A stretch of 64,000 nucleotides of DNA from Solibaculum_A intestinale. GTDB taxonomy: Bacteria; Bacillota; Clostridia; Oscillospirales; Acutalibacteraceae. The stretch covers positions 62,001-126,000 of the forward strand of contig NZ_JBBMFD010000004.1 in NCBI RefSeq assembly GCF_040096205.1, in the 5' to 3' direction. Numbering within the stretch: the stretch's first letter is position 1; each line of letters starts with the position of its first letter. The notes under the pieces were generated by a model that worked only from the letters and a program-made list of their open reading frames with translations, had not been told where the DNA came from and did no database searches. Position numbers and translations under genes: made by a program. Shown piece by piece: positions 35,056 through 43,274 of this stretch.

Positions 35056-35084
35056 ATTATACCATATTTTTATTTTTGGTACAA
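35056..35084 (-). promoter_or_regulatory. Promoter for tsaE-tsaB
   Basis: On minus, TTGTAC, 17 bases and TATAAT. The other part of this gene-free stretch (35085-35288) holds only a weak plus-strand TTGCCG/TATCAA pair for the next gene. Confidence 0.75.
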
Positions 35085-35288
35085 TGCGCAAAACCCATCC
35101 GGCTAATCACGGCCTCTCCGCTTTTATTGAAAAAAACGGTAATTTCCGTCCCTTCCTCTTCGAAAACTGTCACCTCCTCCTTTTGCCGACATAGTATGAA
35201 ACTGTATCAATGCTTTGGAAACAGCCGGTTCTATGGTGTTCATAGTTCCGATTCCTTAGGCTGATCAAACGGAAACGGAGGAGATTTT

Positions 35289-36380
35289 ATGGCAGATGAT
35301 ATGCTGCGCACCCGCTTTTTTCTAGGTTCCAATTCGCCGATAGGCTTTGTATCAAAATTTGACCGCGTGTACGACCCTCATGACGGGTGGCAGGCATACT
35401 TACTCAAAGGGGGACCCGGTACGGGAAAATCCACCTTTATGAAAAGCATCGCCCAGGCGGCGGAAGCAAACGGGTATGAGGTTGAGCTGATTTTCTGCTC
35501 GTCCGACCCCAATTCATTGGACGGTGTGGTGATTCCTAAACGCAAATGCTGCATTCTGGACGCCACCTCGCCCCACGTACTCGAACCCTCCTTCCCCGGC
35601 GCCTGCGAAACCATCGTCAACATCGGCGCCTACTGGGATAAAGATATTTTACAGGAAAATCGGGACGAAATCATGAAGACGTCGGCCGCCTGCTCGGCCC
35701 AGCACGCCCGGGCCACTCGGTATCTGGCGGCGGCGGGAAGCCTTTTATCCGACAGCTACCGCTTCGCCCTCGACTGCACCGACACGGCAAAAGTAGCCCG
35801 CTATGCCTCCCGCCTTTCCCGCCGGGAATTCGGCCAGCCCAAGGAAAACCTGGGGCATGAGGAAATCCGCCTGCTTTCGGCCGTCACGCCCCACGGGGTG
35901 CTCTTCTTTGAGGAGACGGTGGAGAAGCTTTGTTCCAGGGTCTTCGTCATTGAGGACGAATACGGCGCCTCTTCCCGGCTGCTGCTGGCTCACCTGCGTA
36001 CCCACGCGCTCACCTGCGGCCACGATGTGATCTCCTGCTACTGCCCCATGTCCCCTCTCGATAAGCTGGACCACCTGTTGATTCCAGATCTGGGGATCGG
36101 GTTTGTCACCTCCAACAGCTGGTACCAAGTAAAGCTCTCGCCCTTCCGCCGCATCCACATGCAGCGCTTTACCTCCAACGAGCTGCTGCGCCAGCGCCGT
36201 CAACGCCTTTCCTTCAATCGCCGCGCCAGCCGCGACCTGATTTCCGAGGCCTCCGCCCGGATGCTGGAAGCCAAGGCCATTCACGACGAGCTGGAGAATT
36301 TCTACATTTCCGCCATGGATTTCGATGCCGCCGAATCGCTGCGGCAAAGCGTCATCCAGCAGATGGTACTAGATGATTAA
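35289..36380 (+). CDS. P-loop ATPase of unknown function (PRK06851-like)
   Basis: The 363-residue protein resembles a Clostridia-specific family of P-loop ATPases annotated only as hypothetical. Walker A is LLKGGPGTGKSTFMKSI near residue 40. A conserved block CSSDPNSLDGVVIPK follows, and the segment IVNIGAYWDKDIL is typical of the family. A second half repeats similar elements (VEKLCSRVFVIEDEYGASS) but without a clear second P-loop here. No membrane segments are seen. It is flanked by its own terminator. The role is unknown; sporulation or cell-envelope stress has been proposed only by context. Confidence 0.8.
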   Translation: MADDMLRTRFFLGSNSPIGFVSKFDRVYDPHDGWQAYLLKGGPGTGKSTFMKSIAQAAEANGYEVELIFCSSDPNSLDGVVIPKRKCCILDATSPHVLEPSFPGACETIVNIGAYWDKDILQENRDEIMKTSAACSAQHARATRYLAAAGSLLSDSYRFALDCTDTAKVARYASRLSRREFGQPKENLGHEEIRLLSAVTPHGVLFFEETVEKLCSRVFVIEDEYGASSRLLLAHLRTHALTCGHDVISCYCPMSPLDKLDHLLIPDLGIGFVTSNSWYQVKLSPFRRIHMQRFTSNELLRQRRQRLSFNRRASRDLISEASARMLEAKAIHDELENFYISAMDFDAAESLRQSVIQQMVLDD

Positions 36381-36394
36381 ATACGATAAGAGAA

Positions 36395-36425
36395 GCCGGA
36401 GCGTATGATTCGCTCCGGCCTTTTT
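36395..36425 (+). terminator. Terminator after the P-loop ATPase gene
   Basis: GCCGGAGCG pairs with CGCTCCGGC across seven bases and is followed by CTTTTT. Confidence 0.85.
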
Positions 36426-36465
36426 CTGTGAATCGGCTTGGTGATACCGACTTTTGCGGACTTTT

Positions 36466-36873
36466 TTATGACACAGATGGCAGGGTTCGATCGGGATCAT
36501 CCTCATTCCAATCGAACTGAAATTGTCCCATATGCTTCTTCGCATCAACTAAAATGAAGTAGTTCCCTGCATGGTCCAGGTGGACAACAAAGGAGGTAGA
36601 AGGGACCTTTTCCCTCTTCAAATAAGTATTCCCATTCCCGTCGGTTATCCCGATGCGTATTTCTCCATGAAATGTTTCCACCATGCCGTACAAGTCCACA
36701 GGTCGATCAACTGTTATCATTTCTCTATAGGTGCCGGTAAACAAATCGTGGGTCTTGCCAAACTGATTTTCGGAATTGGTATCTTTCGTCTCTTGGATAT
36801 TGCTATCTTTGACATTACTCCAAAATTTGAGCCGAATGCAGCCGGAACCAAACAATGCAATCACTACCGCCAA
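36466..36873 (-). CDS. Small lipoprotein, probably frameshifted at its signal peptide
   Basis: As read, a TTG at 36873 gives 135 residues with a lipobox (VVIALFGSGC) and a soluble domain (YGMVETFHGEIRIGITDGNG, FVVHLDHAGNYFILVDAKK) of a beta-sandwich kind; the family is not recognised. However, a better start exists at ATG 36899 with AGAGAGGG upstream: MKQRGIALF, which runs out of frame at a six-base homopolymer (36872-36877). One extra base there would restore MKQRGIALFLAVVIALFGSGC-like lipoprotein signal. The gene is more AT-rich than its surroundings. Confidence 0.6.
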   Translation of the reverse strand: MAVVIALFGSGCIRLKFWSNVKDSNIQETKDTNSENQFGKTHDLFTGTYREMITVDRPVDLYGMVETFHGEIRIGITDGNGNTYLKREKVPSTSFVVHLDHAGNYFILVDAKKHMGQFQFDWNEDDPDRTLPSVS

Positions 36874-37045
36874 AAAAGAGCGATTCCTCGTTGTTTCATC
36901 AATTTTCCCTCTCTTTATCCATTGTAACGATTATCTATTTCTTAAATAATAGCATATAAGAAGCAAAATAACCATTGTTTTACAATAAAATTCAAGAAAA
37001 GAATAGAAACCTCCATTTTATCAAATTGATCCTACAATGAGACGC

Positions 37046-37079
37046 AAAAAGGCCGCCGGACAAAAATAGTCCGGCGGCC
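37046..37079 (-). terminator. Terminator after the CD1247-type gene
   Basis: On minus, GGCCGCCGGAC pairs with GTCCGGCGGCC and is followed by TTTTT. Confidence 0.85.
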
Positions 37080-37104
37080 TTGCCATCATCCTGGTAAAAA
37101 AGAG

Positions 37105-37554
37105 TTATTTATCCTCTTCTTCCACGTCGTGGCCGCATTCCTCGCAGGCGCAGGAATCGTCCTCACAGCCGCACTCGTCGGCATACTGCAGATCGAATTC
37201 CAGCGTCTCGCCGCAGTTGGGGCAGTCCACCTCGCCCGCCAGCAGCGTTTCCTCATCCAGACAGATGGTGTCGCCGCAGTTGGGGCACTTGACCTCGACA
37301 AACTCATCGTCGTCCTCGTCCTCATACTCCTCATCGTCATAGTAGTCCTGCTCGAGGGCGTCCAGGTCCTCGTCCACTGCGTCAATCTGCTCGGAAAGCT
37401 CGGAGAAGCCATCCTCCAGATCGGACACCGTCATAGCCAAGTCATCCAGCACATCCGCGATTGCCTTAAAAATACGGGTTTCCTTTGCATCCTCACTCAA
37501 TTCCGAAGCGTCGAGAATCCCTCTGAGATATGCTACCTTTTCCGTCACAGTCAT
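37105..37554 (-). CDS. CD1247-type protein with acidic coil and zinc ribbon
   Basis: The 149-residue protein starts VTEKVAYLRGILDASELSED, the N-terminal domain found in a clostridial family named after C. difficile CD1247. A very acidic coiled region (YYDDEEYEDEDDDEF) links it to a zinc ribbon with VKCPNCGDTICL and VDCPNCGETLEF, then a Cys-rich acidic tail. I chose ATG 37554 with AAAGGAGG upstream. It sits just downstream of efp on the same strand, an association common in these genomes; function is unknown but a translation-related role is plausible. Confidence 0.82.
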   Translation of the reverse strand: MTVTEKVAYLRGILDASELSEDAKETRIFKAIADVLDDLAMTVSDLEDGFSELSEQIDAVDEDLDALEQDYYDDEEYEDEDDDEFVEVKCPNCGDTICLDEETLLAGEVDCPNCGETLEFDLQYADECGCEDDSCACEECGHDVEEEDK

Positions 37555-37611
37555 GGCTGCTCCTCCTTTATTCAAATGGGTCTGATGAAACACGTCCGTT
37601 TTCTTTGCCAA

Positions 37612-38169
37612 TTAGGCGCGCTCCATGTACTCGCCCGTGCGGGTATCAATGCGAATCTTTTCCCCCTCGTCGATGAAAAGCGGCACGCGGATTTCCGCGC
37701 CTGTTTCCAGGGTGGCGGGCTTGGTCACATTGGTGGCGGTATCGCCTCTAAAGCCCGGATCGGTCTTTGTGACCGTCAGCTCCACAAAGTTCGGCGGCTG
37801 CACGCCAAAGACGTTGCCCTTATAAGAGAGAACGGTGCACTCCATGTTCTCCTGAACGAACTTAAAATTGTCGTCCAGAATGGAAGCGTTGATCGGCAGC
37901 TGCTCGTAGGTCTCGGTATCCATAAAATAATACAGATCGCCGTCGCTGTACAGATACTGCATCGGCTTGCGCTCGATGTAGGCGGTCGGGAACTTATCGC
38001 TGGGGTTGAACGTTTTTTCTACCACAGAGCCCGCAATCACATTGCGGATCTTCGTGCGGACAAATGCCGCGCCCTTGCCGGGCTTGACATGCTGAAATTC
38101 GATGATCTGATAGACGTTTCCGTCCATCTCAAAAGTCACGCCGTTGCGAAAATCTCCTGCTGATACCAT
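37612..38169 (-). CDS. efp: Elongation factor P
   Basis: EF-P binds the ribosome between P and E sites and relieves stalling at polyproline stretches. The 185 residues have the three-domain layout; the tip loop KPGKGAAFVRTKIRN carries the conserved residue (Lys here) that is often modified. ELTVTKTDPGFRGDTA marks domain II/III. The ATG at 38169 follows GGGGGT. A near-consensus promoter overlaps the end of the upstream peptidase gene, so efp can be expressed alone as well as by readthrough. Confidence 0.96.
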   Translation of the reverse strand: MVSAGDFRNGVTFEMDGNVYQIIEFQHVKPGKGAAFVRTKIRNVIAGSVVEKTFNPSDKFPTAYIERKPMQYLYSDGDLYYFMDTETYEQLPINASILDDNFKFVQENMECTVLSYKGNVFGVQPPNFVELTVTKTDPGFRGDTATNVTKPATLETGAEIRVPLFIDEGEKIRIDTRTGEYMERA

Positions 38170-38243
38170 TGGTTTTACCCCCAAAACGTAAGATTATTCT
38201 CATTTTACCGGATACAAAGGCCAATTACAAGAAAAACTTGCCG

Positions 38244-39311
38244 TCATAATATTATAAGGGATTTTTCCGACTTCGTCAAGTTTTTAAAGCCCTGCTCAGT
38301 GATGACCACCAGATCTTCGATGCGCACACCGAACCGGCCCTCCAGGTAAATGCCGGGTTCCACCGTCATGGTAGTTCCCGGGACAAGCATCGCCTGGCAT
38401 TTGGGTGAGAGCCGCGGGTCCTCGTGAATTTGAAGCCCCACGCTGTGACCGGTGGCGTGGCCGAAATCCTTGCCGTACCCGGCGGCCTCGATCACATCCC
38501 GTGCGGCCGCGTCCCCGTCGCTGCAAAGAACGTCCGGGCCGAGCGTGGAAAGGGCTGTCTGCTGGGCTTTGAGCACCACCTCGTAAACCGCTCTTTGCTC
38601 CTCGCTTACCTCACCGACCGCCACCGTACGGGTCATATCCGCACAGTAACCGTTTACCACCGCGCCAAAATCCATGGTGACAAAGTCCCCTTTCCTTACC
38701 TTGCGGTCGGTGGGGACGGCGTGAGGCAGAGAAGTGTTGGGCCCGGAGGCGGCGATGGTCTCAAAGGCCACGCCCTCCGATCCCAGCCTGCGCATGAAAA
38801 ACTCCAGCTCTAAAGCGATTTCCCGTTCGCTGACCCCTTCCCCTATAAAGGAAAGCATGTGGGTAAAGGTTTGGTCGGTGATGGCCTGCGCCTGCTGCAT
38901 CCACCGGATTTCCTGAGCGGACTTGACCGAGCGCAAAGCGAAAATGGGCTGGTCCGCCCCGCCCGCCAGCTTTACCTTTCCCTCCAGCAGCTCCCGCAGG
39001 CTCTGCTCCTGACGCACGGTGACGTACTCCTCCTCGATGAGCAGACGGCCTACCCCAAAGCGGTCCAGCTGGGCTAGCAAGCAGTCATAAAACCGGTCGT
39101 AGCACAAGCATTCCAAATCCTTGATTTTTGCCTTGGCCGCCTCGATGTAGCGAAAGTCGGTCAGGAACACCGACCCGCGGCGGGTGAGCAGCAGCGCGCC
39201 GTCGCTGGCGTCAAAGCCGGTAAAATACCGCCGGTTTACCGGCGACAAAATCAGCACCCCGTCCGCCCGCCAGTCGATGGCGTCGAGCAGGGCTTTTCTT
39301 CTCCCTTGCAT
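38244..39311 (-). CDS. M24-family Xaa-Pro peptidase
   Basis: This 355-residue cytosolic metallopeptidase cleaves proline-containing peptides (Xaa-Pro aminopeptidase or dipeptidase). The creatinase-like N-terminal domain (LILSPVNRRYFTGFDASDGA) precedes the pita-bread domain with the five metal ligands: Asp in TMDFGAVVNGYCADMTRT, His in GHATGHSVGLQIHE, Glu in TVEPGIYLEG and Glu in GVRIEDLVV. ATG 39311 has AGGAGG upstream. It is co-directional with aroQ and efp; the aroQ-peptidase-efp order is frequent in Firmicutes. Exact specificity cannot be assigned. Confidence 0.9.
   Translation of the reverse strand: MQGRRKALLDAIDWRADGVLILSPVNRRYFTGFDASDGALLLTRRGSVFLTDFRYIEAAKAKIKDLECLCYDRFYDCLLAQLDRFGVGRLLIEEEYVTVRQEQSLRELLEGKVKLAGGADQPIFALRSVKSAQEIRWMQQAQAITDQTFTHMLSFIGEGVSEREIALELEFFMRRLGSEGVAFETIAASGPNTSLPHAVPTDRKVRKGDFVTMDFGAVVNGYCADMTRTVAVGEVSEEQRAVYEVVLKAQQTALSTLGPDVLCSDGDAAARDVIEAAGYGKDFGHATGHSVGLQIHEDPRLSPKCQAMLVPGTTMTVEPGIYLEGRFGVRIEDLVVITEQGFKNLTKSEKSLIIL
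38251..38279 (-). promoter_or_regulatory. Promoter for efp inside the end of the M24 peptidase gene
   Basis: On minus, TTGACG, 17 bases, TATAAT. The -35 and spacer are coding sequence of the peptidase C-terminus. Confidence 0.75.
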
Positions 39312-39334
39312 GGCAAAACGCCTCCTGTTTTCCG

Positions 39335-39766
39335 TTAAATCAGGTCCTTGATGGCGTCGATGGCCAGCAGGTAGCTGTTCTTCCCAAAGCCGATGACGCT
39401 GCCCGCGCACACCGGCGCAATCACCGAATTGTGCCGGAATTCCTCCCTGGCGTGGATGTTGGAACAGTGCACCTCCACCACCGGGATCTTAATGGAAGAG
39501 ATGGCGTCCCGGATGGCATAGCTGTAGTGGGTGTAGGCGCCTGCATTGATGATGACGCCGTCGCAGGTTTTGCGCGCCTCGTGCAGCTTGTCAATCAGCG
39601 CGCCCTCGGAATTGGACTGGAAAATCTCGCAGTTTATTCCCCGGCTTTCCGCCTTCTGGGCGATTTGCAGGTTGATGGAGCCCAAGGTTTCCCTGCCGTA
39701 GATGTTCGTTTCCCGCTCCCCCAGCAGATTCAGGTTGGGGCCGTGGATGACCAGAATCTTCTTCAT
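39335..39766 (-). CDS. aroQ: 3-dehydroquinate dehydratase, type II
   Basis: AroQ makes 3-dehydroshikimate in the shikimate pathway. The 143-residue enzyme starts ILVIHGPNLNLLGERETNIYG with the catalytic Tyr, and later shows IINAGAYTHYSYAIRDAI and VVEVHCSNIHAREEFR, the catalytic and substrate-binding segments of the type II (dodecameric) form. AAAAGGACGG precedes the ATG. The M24 peptidase starts 24 bases downstream. Confidence 0.95.
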   Translation of the reverse strand: MKKILVIHGPNLNLLGERETNIYGRETLGSINLQIAQKAESRGINCEIFQSNSEGALIDKLHEARKTCDGVIINAGAYTHYSYAIRDAISSIKIPVVEVHCSNIHAREEFRHNSVIAPVCAGSVIGFGKNSYLLAIDAIKDLI

Positions 39767-39788
39767 GGTATTTCGCCGTCCTTTTTTC

Positions 39789-40652
39789 TTACTTCGACCG
39801 GATACGGTCGTAATACTGCTTCATCAAAAGGGCATCGGGCGCCTGGGTGCCGGCCGATTCGCAGATGAATACCGGCGCCGCGTTTTTGCGCACGGTGACG
39901 TTGAGCACCTCTTCAAAGGAAGGGCCGAACTCCTCGTCCACAAAGGTCAGATGGCGCACCTCGCCGCCCTTGGAATATTCGATCTTGGAAAAATGGGAGT
40001 GGATGCGCTGCATCCGGTCCCGGCCCAAGCCGTTCTCAATTTCCTCGAACACTTTTTCAATGGCCTCTTCACAGCCAAGGCCGCCGTGGGTGCGGGCGTT
40101 CAGGTGCCCGAAGTCAATCGTGGGGAGCAGACGCTCGTCGATCCCGCAAAGGGCAATGACCTCGGACAGGTCCCCCAGTTGGTTGATCTTACCCATGGTT
40201 TCCGGGCAGAGATGAATGTCCCCCAGGCCTTCTTCGTCCATGGCGTCCAGCGCTTTCTTGAGGGTCACCGATGCAAGGGCGGTGGCGTCCGCCCGGGACA
40301 GCTTGCCAAGCCCTCCCGGATGCACCACGATCCGCTTCGCCCCGCACCACCTGGCCACCCTGGCGCTTTGCAGGATATACTCCACGGAATTGTCTCGTTT
40401 TGACTCCTCCGGAGAGGCCAGCGAGATATAATAAGGGGCGTGGATGGACAGGGAAACGCCCTGCTGCCTTGCGTTTTCTCCCAGGGTCTCAGCAGTGGGC
40501 TGGGACATGCGCACGCCGCGTCCAAACTGAATTTCATAGGCGTCAAGCCCCTTTTCCTTTACATACTGGGGGGCCTGGATGGTCGCTTTATAGCCGGCCT
40601 CGTAGAAATCCTCACAATTTCCCGCCGGTCCGAACCGTGCCGTCACGGTCAT
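39789..40652 (-). CDS. nfo: Endonuclease IV family protein
   Basis: This TIM-barrel metalloenzyme family cleaves DNA at abasic sites in base-excision repair. The 287 residues show the expected metal ligands in order: LSIHAPYYISL, RIVVHPGGLGK, LCPETMGKI, TIDFGHLNAR, IHSHFSKIEYSKGG and FICESAG. It is close to E. coli Nfo length. An AGGAGGG lies directly against ATG 40652, and a GTG at 40646 has better spacing, so the true start may be GTG. Its start overlaps the 3' end of the YqeG gene by about 40 bases. Confidence 0.9.
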   Translation of the reverse strand: MTVTARFGPAGNCEDFYEAGYKATIQAPQYVKEKGLDAYEIQFGRGVRMSQPTAETLGENARQQGVSLSIHAPYYISLASPEESKRDNSVEYILQSARVARWCGAKRIVVHPGGLGKLSRADATALASVTLKKALDAMDEEGLGDIHLCPETMGKINQLGDLSEVIALCGIDERLLPTIDFGHLNARTHGGLGCEEAIEKVFEEIENGLGRDRMQRIHSHFSKIEYSKGGEVRHLTFVDEEFGPSFEEVLNVTVRKNAAPVFICESAGTQAPDALLMKQYYDRIRSK

Positions 40653-41163
40653 CCCTCCTGTTCTCGGTCTTTTCCTGCTCCTGGTACTTTTGTACCACCT
40701 TTTCTTCCATTCGGCGGCGGATGCGAAAGGACAGGCTTTCCGCTTCGTCCACCCGCTCCACCAAAATCGCCTTCATTCCCGCACCGTGGCCGCCCAGCAC
40801 ATCGGTATAAACCTGGTCGCCCACCACGGCAATGGCGGATACCGGCAGATTCATTCTTTTTGCCGCCTGCCGGATGCGAAAGGGCAGGGGCTTACAAGCG
40901 TTTGCCACAAAGGGCAGGTGCAGACGAGCGGCAAAATCGCGCACCCGTTTTTCCCGGTTATTGGAAATCAAAAGGAGCGCAATGCCGTTTTTCCGCATCA
41001 AGGCGAGCCATTCGATCACCCCGTCAAGGGGGTCCGGATGGCCGTGGGACGCAAGGGTATTGTCCACATCCAGCAAAAGCCCTTTCACCGAAAGGGCGCG
41101 CAGGTCTTCCAAGGTGATCTGCGTCACCCGTTTACGCATGAGCTCCGGAATCAGTTTTGGCAT
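40612..41163 (-). CDS. yqeG: YqeG-family HAD phosphatase
   Basis: The 183-residue protein is a HAD-superfamily IIIA phosphatase. Motif I is LLLDVDNTLASHG, motif II LLISNN, then a Lys in CKPLPFRIRQ and motif IV VVGDQVYTDVLGGHGAGM. YqeG genes often neighbour aroE/yqeH; here it precedes nfo and aroQ. AAGGAAGTG supports ATG 41163. The natural substrate is unknown; related enzymes act on phosphatidylglycerophosphate or small phosphates. The C-terminal 40 residues are polar (EEKVVQKYQEQEKTENRR). Confidence 0.88.
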   Translation of the reverse strand: MPKLIPELMRKRVTQITLEDLRALSVKGLLLDVDNTLASHGHPDPLDGVIEWLALMRKNGIALLLISNNREKRVRDFAARLHLPFVANACKPLPFRIRQAAKRMNLPVSAIAVVGDQVYTDVLGGHGAGMKAILVERVDEAESLSFRIRRRMEEKVVQKYQEQEKTENRRDDRDGTVRTGGKL

Positions 41164-41254
41164 AACGCTCACTTCCTTATGCAACAGGATACGGATTTCT
41201 TCGTTCAAATGCAAGAGAAAATCTGTGAACAAATCCGATTCTGGACCAAACATG

Positions 41255-41282
41255 AAAAAAGCGGGCATCACTGCCCGCTTTT
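41255..41282 (-). terminator. Terminator after rpsU
   Basis: On minus, AAAAGCGGGCA pairs with TGCCCGCTTTT and ends in a run of six T. Confidence 0.85.
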
Positions 41283-41313
41283 GCATACAACTGTACCGCA
41301 ACCGGCCCTTTCC

Positions 41314-41490
41314 TTAGCGGAACTTACGCTTGCGGGCGGCTTCGGACTTCTTCTTGCGCCGAACGGAAGGCTTTTCATACGCCTCACGCTTACGCACCTC
41401 GGCAATCACGCTGTCTCTCTGACACTGTCTCTTAAAGCGTCTGAGCGCGCTATCCAAAGATTCATTTTCCTTGACACGGACTTCCGGCAT
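41314..41490 (-). CDS. rpsU: 30S ribosomal protein S21
   Basis: S21 is a small basic protein of the 30S platform involved in initiation. The 58 residues read MPEVRVKENESLDSALRRF at the start and end in a Lys/Arg-rich tail (VRRKKKSEAARKRKFR), both diagnostic. A very strong GGAGGGGAGGG ribosome binding site precedes the ATG at 41490. It has its own promoter and terminator. Confidence 0.97.
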   Translation of the reverse strand: MPEVRVKENESLDSALRRFKRQCQRDSVIAEVRKREAYEKPSVRRKKKSEAARKRKFR

Positions 41491-41556
41491 TCTGCAATTC
41501 CCTCCCCTCCGTCTTGCGACAGGGGTATTAGACCTTGTGAGCCTATAACAAATCAT

Positions 41557-41586
41557 ATTATACATGATTTCACCGGCGCCTGTCAA
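41557..41586 (-). promoter_or_regulatory. Promoter for rpsU
   Basis: On minus, TTGACA, 18 bases, TATAAT, about 65 bases before the rpsU start. Confidence 0.8.
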
Positions 41587-41667
41587 GCTATTTTCGGCAT
41601 TCTCACAAAGAAACCACAATGTCTTTTTTTCGATCTGGGCAGGAAGCACCAAAGACCCGCTTAAAAC

Positions 41668-42492
41668 CTAGTCGCACAGCCATGCGAGGCCCACGACGCC
41701 CAGGCCCAGATGGATGCCCAGCACCGGCCCGATCCGGGAAACGGTGATATCCGCCCCCACTCCCGCCTGCTTTAAGGCGGCGGTAATTTTTTTCGGCTCT
41801 ACGCCGGGGCCGAAGTACTCGACCACCACCCGGCCCGCTTGGGGCGGAACCTTGGCGATCAAGGCTTTGATCTGCTCGGTGCGGCCTCTTGCCATGCCGT
41901 CGGCCACGATCGCCCCGTCCTTGAGGGTAAGCAGGGGGCGTATGTTGAGAATGGCGGACACCGACTGGCGCACCAGCCCCAGCCGGCCGCTGCGGCGCAA
42001 TGCGTCCATATTGTCCACGGAAAAAGCGGTCCCCACCTGCTTTTTGATCTGCTCGAGCTGGGCAGCCACCTCGTAAAGCCCCATACCCGCGTCTATCAGC
42101 TCCCGGGCTTTCTGAACAAGCAGGTACTGCCCGCCGGCGGTGGAAAGGGAATCCACCACCGCAATGCGCTGGTCATTTAACTCCTGGGCCGCCAGGGTGG
42201 CGCTGGAATAGGTGCCGCTCAACCGGGAGGACATAACGATACACAGCACCTCGTTGCCCGCCTCAAGCTCCTGTTCAAAGGCCGCCACAAAGGTGGAGAT
42301 GGGCGGATGGGCGGTGGTGCACTGAAAGATGTGCTCCCCCACCTGCGCCTCATACCGGCCCTTCTGGTCGGCAAAGCTTTCGCTGAAGGACCGGCCGTCG
42401 ATGGTGAAGCTCACCGGGACCAGGCGGACGCCCAGCTTGTGGGCCTGGCCTTTGGTCAGGTACGCGGTGGAATCGGTGACAATGGTAATCAT
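41668..42492 (-). CDS. degV: DegV family protein (fatty-acid binding)
   Basis: DegV/FakB proteins bind fatty acids and in FakB present them to the FakA kinase. The 274 residues start MITIVTDSTAYLTKGQAHK, with the family segment LSGTYSSATLAAQE and the central NMDALRRSGRLGLV. ATG overlaps the accA stop (ATGA), so it is the last gene of the fatty-acid operon, fitting a role in recycling fatty acids or host lipids. The FakA partner is not in the window. Confidence 0.92.
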   Translation of the reverse strand: MITIVTDSTAYLTKGQAHKLGVRLVPVSFTIDGRSFSESFADQKGRYEAQVGEHIFQCTTAHPPISTFVAAFEQELEAGNEVLCIVMSSRLSGTYSSATLAAQELNDQRIAVVDSLSTAGGQYLLVQKARELIDAGMGLYEVAAQLEQIKKQVGTAFSVDNMDALRRSGRLGLVRQSVSAILNIRPLLTLKDGAIVADGMARGRTEQIKALIAKVPPQAGRVVVEYFGPGVEPKKITAALKQAGVGADITVSRIGPVLGIHLGLGVVGLAWLCD

Positions 42493-43271
42493 CGGCCGTC
42501 CCACCCGATTCTGCGAAACCGGTGGTACCGGTGGTCCAAAAGCTGCTCGGTAGGCAGCGCTTTGTTTTTCTGGATGGTGCTGTAAAGCTCGGCGCGGATG
42601 GTTTCATAAAGCTCGGTAAAGTCTTCGCCCGGCTCTTTGAACACTCGTTCGATCACCCGCAGGGACAGAAGATCGCCCGCGGTGAGCTTGAGGCATTCCG
42701 CCGCTTCGGCGGTCTTGCTGGGGTCTTTCCACAGGATGCTTGCGCAGCCTTCGGGCGAAATGACCGAATAGACCGCGTTTTCCAGCATCCAGACTTCGTC
42801 GGCCACCGCCAGACCCAAAGCCCCGCCGCTGCCCCCTTCCCCGATGAGCACGGAGATAACGGGGGTTTTGAGCGTCATCATTTCCATGAGGTTTTCCGCG
42901 ATGGCTTCCCCCTGGCCCCGCTCCTCGGCGGACTTGCCGCAGTAAGCGCCGGAGGTGTCGATAAAGCAGACGACCGGCCGGTGGAATTTCTCCGCCAGTT
43001 TCATCTGCCGCAACGCCTTGCGGTACCCTTCCGGGTGAGCGCAGCCGAAGTTGCGCTTGATTTTATCGGTGGTGTCATGGCCCCGTTCCAGGGCGATGAC
43101 GGTTACCGGCATGTCGATGAGCCTGGCGATGCCGCAGACTACCGCCTTGTCGTCGCCGTAACGGCGGTCCCCGTGCAGCTCGGTAAAGTCGGTAAAGATT
43201 TTATGGATGAAGTCGGTGCCGGTGGGGCGGCCCTTCGCCCGGGCAGCTTTGACGCGTTCAATCGCTTCCAT
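42489..43271 (-). CDS. accA: Acetyl-CoA carboxylase carboxyltransferase subunit alpha
   Basis: AccA with AccD transfers carboxyl from biotin to acetyl-CoA, giving malonyl-CoA. The 260 residues are shorter than the E. coli 319, as in many Firmicutes. Diagnostic segments are HGDRRYGDDKAVVCGIARL, FIDTSGAYCGKSAEERGQGEAIA and LIGEGGSGGALGLAVADEV. AAAGGAGG supports ATG 43271. It starts three bases after accD ends. Confidence 0.95.
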   Translation of the reverse strand: MEAIERVKAARAKGRPTGTDFIHKIFTDFTELHGDRRYGDDKAVVCGIARLIDMPVTVIALERGHDTTDKIKRNFGCAHPEGYRKALRQMKLAEKFHRPVVCFIDTSGAYCGKSAEERGQGEAIAENLMEMMTLKTPVISVLIGEGGSGGALGLAVADEVWMLENAVYSVISPEGCASILWKDPSKTAEAAECLKLTAGDLLSLRVIERVFKEPGEDFTELYETIRAELYSTIQKNKALPTEQLLDHRYHRFRRIGWDGR

Positions 43272-43274
43272 TCT

